NCBI RefSeq assembly: GCF_042660705.1
Contig: NZ_JBHSUQ010000001.1
Length of the DNA: 64,000 bases
Reading direction: 5' to 3' (one strand)
Source of the DNA: Undibacterium_A arcticum
Lineage (GTDB): Bacteria > Pseudomonadota > Gammaproteobacteria > Burkholderiales > Burkholderiaceae_D
The translations under genes were made by a program, and so were the position numbers. Position 1 is the stretch's first letter, and the number at the start of each line of letters is the position of its first letter. This document shows, one piece after another, positions 38,079 to 46,225 of this stretch. The notes under the pieces are model-generated. The model did no database searches and had not been told where the DNA came from. It saw nothing but the letters and a program-made list of their open reading frames with translations.

Positions 38079-39329
38079 ATGGCAAAGACTCCCCAAGCGC
38101 TCACCGCGCACACAGCACAACGGCGCGCCTTTCTCATACAAGCCAGTACCCTGGGCGCGGCGTCGGCGCTGGGTAGTACGGCACTAGCGGCATTGGCAGC
38201 TAACCCCGGTAGCGTGACGCTGTCGTTCGAGAATGGCGAGCGTGAACTGATCGCGTTTCCGCAGAAACGGCCTCTGATTGTCCTGACCAGTCGTCCACCG
38301 CAACTTGAGACGCCGTTTGCCGTGTTCAATGAGGGTGTGCTGACCCAATGACGCGTTTTTCGTGCGTTATCACTGGAGCGGCATTCCGACGTCGATCGAT
38401 GCGCAAAGCTACCGGCTGCGCATCGGGGGGAATGTCAATACACCGCTCGAATTGACGCTCGCCGAGCTCAAACAAATGGCCGATGCGGTGGAACTGATTG
38501 CTGTCAACCAGTGCTCCGGCAATAGTCGTGGGCACTTCACTCCACGCGCCAACGGTGGTCAGTTGTCCAACGGCGCCATGGGGAATGCGCGCTGGACCGG
38601 TGTGCCTCTGAAAAAAGTATTGGAGAAAGCCGGCATCAAGGCCGGCGCGGTACAGGTGTCTTTCAACGGTCTCGACAAGCCGCCGGTGGGCGACGGCCCC
38701 GATTTCGTCAAGGCGCTCAATATCGATCATGCGCTCGACGGCGAAGTCATGCTGGCCTGGCAAATGAACGGCGCCGATCTGCCGTTGTTGAACGGCTATC
38801 CAGTACGCTTGATCGTGCCAGGGTATTACGGAACCTACTGGGTTAAGCATGTAACCGATATTACCGTCACTGACAAGGTATTCGATGGCTTCTGGATGAG
38901 TACTGCCTATCGCATACCCGATAACAGTTGCGCCTGTATCGAGCCGGGTACGGCACCGACCAAAACCACGCCGATCAACCGCTTCAACGTGCGCTCGTTT
39001 ATCACCAGCCTGGCGGAGGGTACGCAGGTAAAAGTCGGTCGGGAAACGGTAGTGCGCGGCATCGCCTTCGATGGCGGCTATGGTATTACCGAAGTCGCGT
39101 TTCGTCTGATGGCGGGAACAGCTGGCACCCCGCACGCCTAGGCAAGGACTTGGGCAAATACTCGTTCCGTGAATGGACTGCCTCCTTTAAACCGCAGCGC
39201 AAGGGACCCTACGATCTGAAAGTACGCGCAGTCAACCGCATCGGCCAGAGCCAGCCCATGACCGCGCTGTGGAATCCAATGGGGTACATGCGCAATGTCG
39301 TCGAGTCCACCCGCGTGCTTGCTGCTTAG
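38079..39329 (+). CDS. sorA: Sulfite dehydrogenase (cytochrome), molybdopterin subunit SorA-like (two frameshifts)
   Basis: Sulfite-oxidase-family molybdoenzyme of about 416 residues. A twin-arginine signal (QRRAFLIQAS) targets it to the periplasm. The molybdenum-ligating cysteine lies in VNQCSGNSRG, with conserved IVPGYYGTYWVKHV and FSSDGGNSWHPA. Frameshifts lie near 38344-38348 (about two bases missing before NDAFFVRYHW) and at TTT 39100-39102 (TTTT expected). It oxidises the sulfite released by Xsc to sulfate and passes electrons to the cytochrome encoded next. An ATG at 38079 follows GGAGAC. Confidence 0.9.
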
Positions 39330-39338
39330 GAGACCAAT

Positions 39339-39986
39339 ATGAACACGCATAATAAGATCACTGGCGGCATCTTGTTTTTCGCGATGGCACTCTTCACAGG
39401 CGGGGTTCTTGCGCTGGATATTCAGCTCCCTCCGGAAACCGCGACATATCGACCGAGCCAGCTACCGGGCTATCAACTGGTACAGCGCAACTGCATGACC
39501 TGCCATTCGGCACAGTATGTGCAATCACAGCCGCCAGCCTCACCGCGCGGCTACTGGGAGGCCACGGTCAAGAAAATGAAGAAGCCATTTGGCGCACAAT
39601 TCCCGGACGACGAGGTGCCGGCGATGGTGGATTACCTGGCCAAGACTTACGGCGCCGAGCGAACGGCAGTTGCACCAGTCGCGCAAAAGGTGTCGACCGG
39701 TGCAACAGCCGCCCCCGCTGCGCCAGTTGTTGGCCCCACCGACGCGCAGGCACTGATCACAGCCAATAATTGCATGGCCTGTCATGCGATTGATAAGAAG
39801 GTAGTCGGTCCGGCGTTCAAGGAAGTGGCGGCGAAGTACGCCGGCAAACCCGATGCCCTTGTCCAGGTAGCACGCAATATACGCGCGGGCGGCGCCGGGA
39901 AATGGGGACCAGCGCCGATGCCACCATTTGATCAGTTACGCGAAGCCGATGCGCAGACGCTGGCACGTTATGTGTTGTCGCAATAA
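39339..39986 (+). CDS. sorB: Diheme cytochrome c, SorB-like electron acceptor
   Basis: Secreted c-type cytochrome of 215 residues: an N-terminal signal segment, then two haem-binding motifs, CMTCH at residues 52-56 and CMACH at 145-149, separated by an Ala/Pro-rich linker. The second domain resembles a class I cytochrome c (GPAFKEVAAKYAG; GPAPMPPF). It starts nine bases after sorA and is the likely electron acceptor of the sulfite dehydrogenase. The best known SorB has one haem, so the two-domain form is notable. Confidence 0.88.
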   Translation: MNTHNKITGGILFFAMALFTGGVLALDIQLPPETATYRPSQLPGYQLVQRNCMTCHSAQYVQSQPPASPRGYWEATVKKMKKPFGAQFPDDEVPAMVDYLAKTYGAERTAVAPVAQKVSTGATAAPAAPVVGPTDAQALITANNCMACHAIDKKVVGPAFKEVAAKYAGKPDALVQVARNIRAGGAGKWGPAPMPPFDQLREADAQTLARYVLSQ

Positions 39987-39989
39987 TCT

Positions 39990-40440
39990 GAACAACCGTC
40001 TCAATAAATTCCCCGCAATTGCGATGTCGATGAAACAAATTCTTTGAAACGACAATGCGCCTTCAAGACGGCGACATTCAAGTTGAATCCGGCACGCGAG
40101 CGCCGGATTTACGGCATCCCCGTGCGATGTTTCGCACGTGGGGCGCGTTTCGCCTCTTGAAGGCGCAGCAATTTGCCACCCACCATGAACGAGTGAGCGC
40201 GTTGCCATTTTGCTAACTGCCTCGTGTTGACCAATGTACGCCGAATCGCCCCACACCGGTGTTTCGCTACCGTGCAGCAGCTTGGGTAAGGGCTCGCTAT
40301 CATGGACAGTGGCCGGTGTGACCACTCTTGCGCCATGCCCTTGGTGTAAAACGATTTGCTGATAGACTTATGCCCCTTGCGCCATATGTCCGCAGCCGGT
40401 ACGTCGTTGCCGATGGAAGCCATGCGCCTCCGGAATGGGG
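39990..40440 (-). mobile_element. Degraded IS5-type transposase remnant
   Basis: Minus-strand fragments in several frames resemble the central DDE region of IS5-family transposases: SKSFYTKGMAQEW, VTPATVHDSEPLPKLLHGSE and VWGDSAYIGQ. The N-terminal third is missing and stop codons and frame changes interrupt the rest. I see no terminal inverted repeats. It lies between sorB and dusA and marks the right end of the sulfonate island. Confidence 0.65.
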
Positions 40441-40493
40441 CCGCAAAATGGGATAGTTCCAGTTAAGTTTAAGTAAGATTCGAGAATTCAAAC

Positions 40494-41537
40494 ATGCCTG
40501 TCGTCATAGGGGAAATCCCAATAAAACCTGGTCGTAGAATATCCGTGGCCCCGATGATGGACTGGACCGACCGCCATTGCCGTACCTTCCATCGTCAAAT
40601 CACGCGCCACACCTGGTTCTATACCGAAATGGTGACCACCGGCGCGCTGCTGTTTGGGGATGTTGCGCGCCATCTCGACTTCAACGAGGTCGAACATCCG
40701 CTTGCATTGCAATTGGGCGGGAGCGAACCGGCCGATCTGGCCAGGAGTGCGAAACTCGGCGAGCAATGGGGATATGACGAGATTAACCTGAACTGTGGTT
40801 GCCCGTCGGAACGGGTGCAGAAGGGTGCATTCGGTGCCTGCCTGATGGCCGAGCCGCAACTGGTGGCCGATTGCGTCAAGGCGATGCGCGATGCCGTGTC
40901 GATCGACGTCACCGTCAAGCACCGGGTCGGCATAGACGACAGCGAATCGTACGACTTTGTGCGCGATTTCGTCGGTGCGATCGCCGATGCGGGTTGTCGT
41001 ACCTTCGTCGTGCATGCGCGCAATGCGATCCTGAAAGGCTTGAGCCCGAAGGAGAACCGTGAAATCCCGCCGCTCAAGTACGACTACGCATACCGGCTCA
41101 AACGCGATTTTCCTGATCTTGAAATCATCATCAACGGCGGCATCAAGACACTGGAAGAAATCGACCTGCATCTGCAACAGGTCGATGGCGTGATGCTCGG
41201 CCGCGAGGCCTATCACAATCCGTATCTGATGGCGGCGTTCGACGCCCGTTATTACGGTGAGCCAGGCTCGCCGAAATCGCGCGCCGAAGTGCTCGATGCG
41301 ATGCTGCCCTATATCCGCGACCAGCTGCAGCGCTACGGCAAGGGCGCTGCCGATGCCATTGGCGGCGGCCTGAGGCTGAACAGCATCACGCGCCACATGC
41401 TGGGCCTGATGACGGGACTGCCGGGAGCGCGTCATTTCCGGCAGACCTTGTCCGATTCCAAAAAACTGGCGAGCGGGGATCCGGCGCTGTTGCTGGAAGC
41501 GCTGGCCAGAATGCCGGCTGCGCTCGCAGCAGATTGA
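40494..41537 (+). CDS. dusA: tRNA-dihydrouridine(20/20a) synthase DusA
   Basis: FMN-dependent tRNA dihydrouridine synthase, 347 residues, reducing uridines in the D-loop. SVAPMMDWTDRHCR and FYTEMVTTGALLFG at the start, the active-site cysteine in LNCGCPSERVQKGAFGACLM and VKHRVGIDDSESYDFV are diagnostic of DusA rather than DusB or DusC. It is intact and probably monocistronic, with a terminator downstream. Confidence 0.95.
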   Translation: MPVVIGEIPIKPGRRISVAPMMDWTDRHCRTFHRQITRHTWFYTEMVTTGALLFGDVARHLDFNEVEHPLALQLGGSEPADLARSAKLGEQWGYDEINLNCGCPSERVQKGAFGACLMAEPQLVADCVKAMRDAVSIDVTVKHRVGIDDSESYDFVRDFVGAIADAGCRTFVVHARNAILKGLSPKENREIPPLKYDYAYRLKRDFPDLEIIINGGIKTLEEIDLHLQQVDGVMLGREAYHNPYLMAAFDARYYGEPGSPKSRAEVLDAMLPYIRDQLQRYGKGAADAIGGGLRLNSITRHMLGLMTGLPGARHFRQTLSDSKKLASGDPALLLEALARMPAALAAD

Positions 41538-41646
41538 TACATTATTCGTTTGGCGAATACCTATTATCAGGACAATAAAGCAGACGCGGATGCTGCAGCG
41601 CGATATAGTGCGTCTGTCTCCTCCAAACTCCTAAAGTATTGGATTT

Positions 41647-41681
41647 AGCCCGCAGCGTTATCGCTTGCGGGCTTTTTTTTC
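41647..41681 (+). terminator. Rho-independent terminator downstream of dusA
   Basis: AGCCCGCA and TGCGGGCT form an 8-bp stem, extended by GCG/CGC around a TTAT loop, followed by eight or more T. The interval 41538-41902 holds nothing else that I can identify; no tRNA fold is found in it. Confidence 0.9.
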
Positions 41682-41902
41682 GCCCCTAAGGGGAACCGAA
41701 AAATGCGACCCTCGATTGTGCTGCACAATCAGGCGCGCGATTAGCCGCAAGCCCCCTCTGCAGGCCGCGAGCCGCGTGACATCAAGCGTTTGAGGTGAGC
41801 CGCCTGAAGTAAGCGCCTTGACCACAAGCCGCATCATCGTTGCCGGCGCCGCAGAATACAATGGCCAAGCCAATCGGGCCCTCGCACAACCTCACAACAC
41901 AA

Positions 41903-43177
41903 ATGAAAAATATCGACAAGAAGCAGGCACTCGCCAATATGAGGCTGTTTGCCACTAGCTTGCTGCTGCTGGTGGCGGCGCTGTATATCTTGGCGCGCAG
42001 CCGGCATGGCCACCATGCCTGGGACTGGGTGGCGGCGTTTGCCGAGGCGGCGATGATCGGTGCGCTGGCCGACTGGTTCGCAGTGGTCGCGTTGTTCAAA
42101 CATCCGCTCGGCTTGCCAATCCCGCACACCGCGATCATTCCGCGCAACAAGGAACGGATCGCCGACAATCTGGCGGCCTTCGTACGTGACAAATTTCTCG
42201 ACACTGAGGTGCTGGTCGAAAAAGTGCGCGAGTTCAATCCGACCTTGAAGATCGCCGCATGGCTGACGCGCGGCGCCAATGCCGCGCTACTGGCCGACAA
42301 GCTGGTGGCGGTTTTTGTCGGCGCGCTCGATTTCATCGATGATCTGCAGGTGCGCCAGCTGCTGCGCAGCGCCGTGGCGCAACGTCTGCAGCAGCTTGAC
42401 GTCGGCGTCCTGGCTGGTCGTCTGCTCGATACGCTGACCGAGGATAACCGGCACCAGGCCCTGCTCGACGCCGGTTTGCGCCGATGTGCGCGACTGCTGG
42501 ATGATCCCGACAACCAGAAGGTCCTGGCCGGCATGATCCTCGAAGTGGCAGGGCGCGAATATCCCACCATGCTCAGGATGGTCGGCGTGGTCAGTAATAC
42601 CGAGGAACTGAGCGAGAAAATCGCCGCGTCGCTGGTCGCCGGCGTCAACCGCTGGCTGCACGACATCAGCGACGACCCGCAACATCCGCGCCGCCGCCAA
42701 TTCGATGACACGGTGACTGAATTCATCGAACACCTGAAACACGATCCCGCCTATCACGCCAGAATTGCGCAATGGAAACACCAGTTGTTGAGCGCACCAC
42801 TGGTGGCGCAGTACATCGACGGCTTGTGGGATCAACTGAAAACATGGTTGCGGGACGATCTGGCGCGCGATGATTCCGCGGTTCGCCGCAAGATTGCCGC
42901 GGGTGCGGGGCAGCTAGGACAATGGCTGACCGATAATCCGCAGCTGCGCGACAGTGTCAACCAGCACATGGCCGACGCCGCGCGCGCGCTGGTGTTTGAT
43001 TTGCGCGAGACCATCAGCCACCACATCGCCAGCACGGTGAAAAAATGGGAAGACAGTGAACTGGTGCGTGAACTGGAATTGAGCATCGGGCGCGACCTGC
43101 AATTCATCCGCATCAATGGCACGCTGGTGGGCGGGTTGATCGGATTGATACTGCACGGCTTGTTTCTATTCCTGTGA
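41903..43177 (+). CDS. DUF445 family membrane-associated protein (YjiN-like)
   Basis: About 424 residues. It begins with a hydrophobic helix and the DUF445 signature AEAAMIGALADWFAVVALFKHPLG, continues with a long helical soluble part (IPRNKERIADNLAAFVRDKFL), and ends with a short hydrophobic C-terminal anchor (GLIGLILHGLFLFL). The function of the family is unknown. The start is uncertain: ATG 41903 is favoured by the family N-terminus, while 41858 and 41840 are in frame and none has a good ribosome-binding site. Confidence 0.8.
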   Translation: MKNIDKKQALANMRLFATSLLLLVAALYILARSRHGHHAWDWVAAFAEAAMIGALADWFAVVALFKHPLGLPIPHTAIIPRNKERIADNLAAFVRDKFLDTEVLVEKVREFNPTLKIAAWLTRGANAALLADKLVAVFVGALDFIDDLQVRQLLRSAVAQRLQQLDVGVLAGRLLDTLTEDNRHQALLDAGLRRCARLLDDPDNQKVLAGMILEVAGREYPTMLRMVGVVSNTEELSEKIAASLVAGVNRWLHDISDDPQHPRRRQFDDTVTEFIEHLKHDPAYHARIAQWKHQLLSAPLVAQYIDGLWDQLKTWLRDDLARDDSAVRRKIAAGAGQLGQWLTDNPQLRDSVNQHMADAARALVFDLRETISHHIASTVKKWEDSELVRELELSIGRDLQFIRINGTLVGGLIGLILHGLFLFL

Positions 43178-43200
43178 GTTTGCCGAGTTTGCAAGAGCGG

Positions 43201-44127
43201 CTAGAAATCGAGCTGTCGCGCGCTCTCGAACTGCCGCAATTGACCTGAAATCGGATCCGTGAATGTGACCGATTTGGCGAGCAATTGCAGCGGCTTGCCA
43301 TAATCGGGGTCGCCGCCGTCGCCGCTTGCCGCGGGCAGCAAGTGCGGATAAATCTGGTCGTTCAGGATAGCGATGCCGAGCGCGTTCATGTGGGCACGCA
43401 GCTGATGCTTCTGGCCAGTGACAGGGAGCAGGCGGTAGCGCGCCAAGGCGCCTTTGACTTCCAGCAGTTCTATCCTGGTCTCGGCATTCGGCAAGCCGTC
43501 CGTCTCGCACATTTGCATGAACGACGGACTCTCGATCAGGCGGCTGGCATACCGGACCGGCAGCCCCAAATCCCGGCGCGAGGGCGCGATCGCTTCATAG
43601 GTCTTGCGCACCGCCTTGTCACGAAACAGCGACTGATAAGCGTCGCGCGTGTGCGGCTGCACCGTGAACAGCACCAGGCCGGCAGTTTCACGGTCGATGC
43701 GATGCATCGGCGTCAGCGTATCGATGCCAAGCTTGCGCTTCAGACGGATCAGCAGGGTTTCCTGCAGATAGCGACCCGACGGCGTGACCGGCAGGAAATG
43801 CGGTTTGTCGGCCACCACCAGATAGTCGTCCTGGAACAGCACTGTTTCATCAAACGGGATGCGGGTTTCAGGTGGCAGGCTGCGGTAGTAGTACAGCTTG
43901 GCGTGCGGCCGATAGGGCCGATCCGGTGGCACCGGTGCGCCATCCGCGTCCAGCACCTCGCCGTCCATCATGCGCCGCAGCCATTCTGCGCGCGGCACCG
44001 CGGGGAAGCGATCTGCCAGAAAGTCGAGCACGCGCAGCCACGGTCCTTTGGTCAGCGCGATGCAACTGCAGCCGACCCCGTTCCTGCTGGGTGGTACGAA
44101 CGGCCTAATGGACGTCTTAAAGGACAC
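43201..44127 (-). CDS. RluA-family pseudouridine synthase
   Basis: About 308 residues of the RluA superfamily, with the catalytic motif PMHRIDRETAGLVLF (aspartate after HRI) and C-terminal GQKHQLRAHMNALG. The N-terminal RAEWLRRMMDGEV is S4-like. It probably modifies rRNA or tRNA uridines. I take the GTG at 44127, one base after the trhO stop, as the start because the translation from there matches the family N-terminus; the frame is open much further upstream only as an overlap with trhO. The two RNA-modification genes appear translationally coupled. Confidence 0.87.
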   Translation of the reverse strand: MSFKTSIRPFVPPSRNGVGCSCIALTKGPWLRVLDFLADRFPAVPRAEWLRRMMDGEVLDADGAPVPPDRPYRPHAKLYYYRSLPPETRIPFDETVLFQDDYLVVADKPHFLPVTPSGRYLQETLLIRLKRKLGIDTLTPMHRIDRETAGLVLFTVQPHTRDAYQSLFRDKAVRKTYEAIAPSRRDLGLPVRYASRLIESPSFMQMCETDGLPNAETRIELLEVKGALARYRLLPVTGQKHQLRAHMNALGIAILNDQIYPHLLPAASGDGGDPDYGKPLQLLAKSVTFTDPISGQLRQFESARQLDF

Positions 44128-44128
44128 T

Positions 44129-44998
44129 TTAATCCGCCGCCGCATCCAGCCGCCGAGCCCGTTGCAGGCGCCACTCGCCATCCGGTTCGTCTTCGTACAC
44201 CTGTTCCGGTGTGGTGTCGGTCTCTTGCAGTCGAGTGTCGAGCGCGATGCGGTTGTCGAACACAAAACATTCGCCTTCCCAGTCCCGTTCCGCATCTGGT
44301 ATCGACTGGAAATAGTTGAGGATGCCGCCGTCGAGCTGGTACACCTCGATGCCCAGGTCGTGCAGGCAGGCGCTGGTCTTCTCGCAACGGATGCCGCCGG
44401 TGCAATACATTGCCACGCGCTTGCCGGCGGCTTGCCAGGCAGGGGCATGGTCGGCGATGTACTGCGGGAAGTCGCGGAAATTAGCCACTTGCGGATCAAT
44501 CGCCGACTTGAATTTGCCGAGACGGTACTCAAAGCTGTTGCGGTTATCGAGTACGACCACATCGTCCTCGGCGATCAGCCTGCGCCACTCCTGCGGGCTG
44601 ACATTGGTGCCGGTATGGTTGCTGGTGTTAACCGGGCTGACGCCATTGACGCCGAGCGCGACGATTTCGTTTTTCTTGTGGACCTTGATCCGGCCAAACG
44701 GCTTGGTGATGCAGGCGCTGCGCTTGAACACGATACCGGCAAAACGATGGTCGAAGCAGGGATCAATCAGTAGTGCCTGCTGAAACGCATCCAGCGCGGC
44801 CGCAGTGCCGGCCAGCACGCCATTGATACCCTCGGTCGCCACCAGGATGCTGCCCAGCAGATGCCGGGTCAGCTCGCGTAGACGTGCGACCACCGCGTCG
44901 GGATCGTTCAGCTCGACAAACTTGTAGAAGGCGATATGGAATAGTGCGCCAGGGTCGAGCTGGGCGGTTGGTTCTGGTCGGCGGGTAATCGGTGTCAT
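44129..44998 (-). CDS. trhO: tRNA uridine(34) hydroxylase TrhO (UPF0176, rhodanese-like)
   Basis: About 289 residues: an N-terminal acylphosphatase-like half (FYKFVELNDPDAVVARLREL; ATEGINGVLAGT) and a rhodanese domain with the active-site loop MYCTGGIRCEK. TrhO/YceA hydroxylates U34 in tRNAs in an oxygen-dependent manner. The ATG at 44998 (MTPITRRPE) is chosen by homology. It is followed directly by the pseudouridine synthase. Confidence 0.9.
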   Translation of the reverse strand: MTPITRRPEPTAQLDPGALFHIAFYKFVELNDPDAVVARLRELTRHLLGSILVATEGINGVLAGTAAALDAFQQALLIDPCFDHRFAGIVFKRSACITKPFGRIKVHKKNEIVALGVNGVSPVNTSNHTGTNVSPQEWRRLIAEDDVVVLDNRNSFEYRLGKFKSAIDPQVANFRDFPQYIADHAPAWQAAGKRVAMYCTGGIRCEKTSACLHDLGIEVYQLDGGILNYFQSIPDAERDWEGECFVFDNRIALDTRLQETDTTPEQVYEDEPDGEWRLQRARRLDAAAD

Positions 44999-45216
44999 GG
45001 TCAGCCGAATTGTCGCAGAATTCAACCGACGGATGCAATGTCGGTCCGGCAATATTGCCAGATTGGCAGGGGACCGCCCGCCGATGTCTGATGGCGCGCG
45101 CTGGGAGACGATGGCTGGTTTTGAAACGAGGCAACATTGACGACGAAAAAGACCGCTTGGAGCCAAGCCTATCGCTTAACCTGGTGACGGCTTTTTCCGC
45201 TGAAGTTTGATTTTTG

Positions 45217-45248
45217 AGCCCCTTGGATTTCCAAGGGGCTTTGTTTTT
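45217..45248 (+). terminator. Strong plus-strand terminator with no plus-strand gene
   Basis: Perfect 11-bp stem AGCCCCTTGGA/TCCAAGGGGCT with a TT loop, followed by a T-rich tract. The flanking genes are on the minus strand, so this must end a plus-strand transcript. Just upstream, GAAAAAG (45145-45151) pairs with CTTTTTC (45191-45197) around a small CTTGG/CCAAG hairpin, which suggests a structured small RNA. The rest of 44999-45306 shows no gene. Confidence 0.6.
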
Positions 45249-45306
45249 GGGGCAAAGGAAGTTAACGGCAAGGTTCGATAAAGCCCTCTTAAACTAAAAA
45301 ACTAAA

Positions 45307-45945
45307 CTAAATCCGTTTTAACGCGGTAATGGTAGGGCTCCGTAGCTGTTTGACCGATTCCCGGAGTACGCTAAGCGCGGAGCTGAGAAAGAGAGCTGCG
45401 ATAATCGCGCCGATTAGGGTATCTGGCCAGCGCGAGTGAAAGGCATAGCCGCCGCCTGCGGCAAGCAATACGCCAAGATTGGCAATAAGGTCGTTCCTAG
45501 AACAAAGCCAAGTCGAGGTCATGTTGAGGTTGTCACTGCGATGCCGATACAGCAGGAAGAAACACACCAGATTTGCTGCGAGAGCCGCTCCTCCGACGAC
45601 TCCCATCATTTGTACGCTGGGCAAAATCGGGTTAAAGGCCTTGTAGGTTGCTTCGCCTAGCACGCCAAGGCCGAACACAAGCATAAATCCGCCTTTTGCC
45701 AAGGCAGCGCCGGCCTGCCACCGTGTCGAGCGCGCCAAGACAAAGAGGCTGAACCCGTAGACCAATGCGTCGCCAAGCATATCCAGCGCGTCGGCCATCA
45801 ATGCGGTCGAATGCGCTACAAGGCCAGCCCAACCCTCTACCACGAACATTAGCGCATTGATGGCGAGCACAATCCATAGCACGCGCCCATGACTTTCCCG
45901 CATCGCCGTGACTTCGCAGCTTTTATCCTCGCAGCAACTACCCAT
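45307..45945 (-). CDS. Cation diffusion facilitator (CDF) family metal transporter
   Basis: A 212-residue membrane protein with about five or six hydrophobic segments. The N-terminus MGSCCEDKSCE supplies cysteine ligands, and the CDF metal sites are visible as ALMADALDMLGDALVYG and CSRNDLIANLGVLLA. It lacks the long C-terminal cytoplasmic domain of typical CzcD proteins. It probably exports a divalent metal such as zinc, cadmium or lead. Confidence 0.83.
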   Translation of the reverse strand: MGSCCEDKSCEVTAMRESHGRVLWIVLAINALMFVVEGWAGLVAHSTALMADALDMLGDALVYGFSLFVLARSTRWQAGAALAKGGFMLVFGLGVLGEATYKAFNPILPSVQMMGVVGGAALAANLVCFFLLYRHRSDNLNMTSTWLCSRNDLIANLGVLLAAGGGYAFHSRWPDTLIGAIIAALFLSSALSVLRESVKQLRSPTITALKRI

Positions 45946-45966
45946 TTCGATACCCCGTCTAAGGAC

Positions 45967-46107
45967 TTAATCAATTCCAAGCAGCTCATCGAACTCTACT
46001 AGGTGTGAGGCTAATCCTAATCGCATTGCAGGGGTTGCCCCTGCCAATGGCGGAGACTTATCCGGTAAAACCTTACCGCTTTCATCTTCGGTGGGAAGAG
46101 CTGACAT
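45967..46107 (-). CDS. Hypothetical small protein upstream of the CDF gene
   Basis: A 46-residue frame starting MSALPTEDESGKVLP and ending HLVEFDELLGID, acidic and without a transmembrane segment. An AGGGG lies a few bases before its ATG and its stop is 21 bases upstream of the CDF start, so the two may be co-transcribed. No family recognised. It could be a small metal-responsive or leader peptide, or the tail of a lost gene. Confidence 0.35.
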   Translation of the reverse strand: MSALPTEDESGKVLPDKSPPLAGATPAMRLGLASHLVEFDELLGID

Positions 46108-46225
46108 GAAAATGCCCCTGTAAGTTGCTCACTCGCAAGGGTATTTTGGCAAATCAAACTGCATTTATCAACAGATTAAGCGATAGGCTAGGTTTGGAGC
46201 GGTCCTTTTTTTTATTATCAAGCGA

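Noticed and set aside
41538..41646. tRNA gene upstream of the dusA terminator
   Set aside because: No T-loop GGTTCGA-type sequence or cloverleaf could be found; only an accidental CCA.
43285..44319. 344-codon plus-strand open frame
   Set aside because: Antisense shadow of the RluA-type synthase and trhO.
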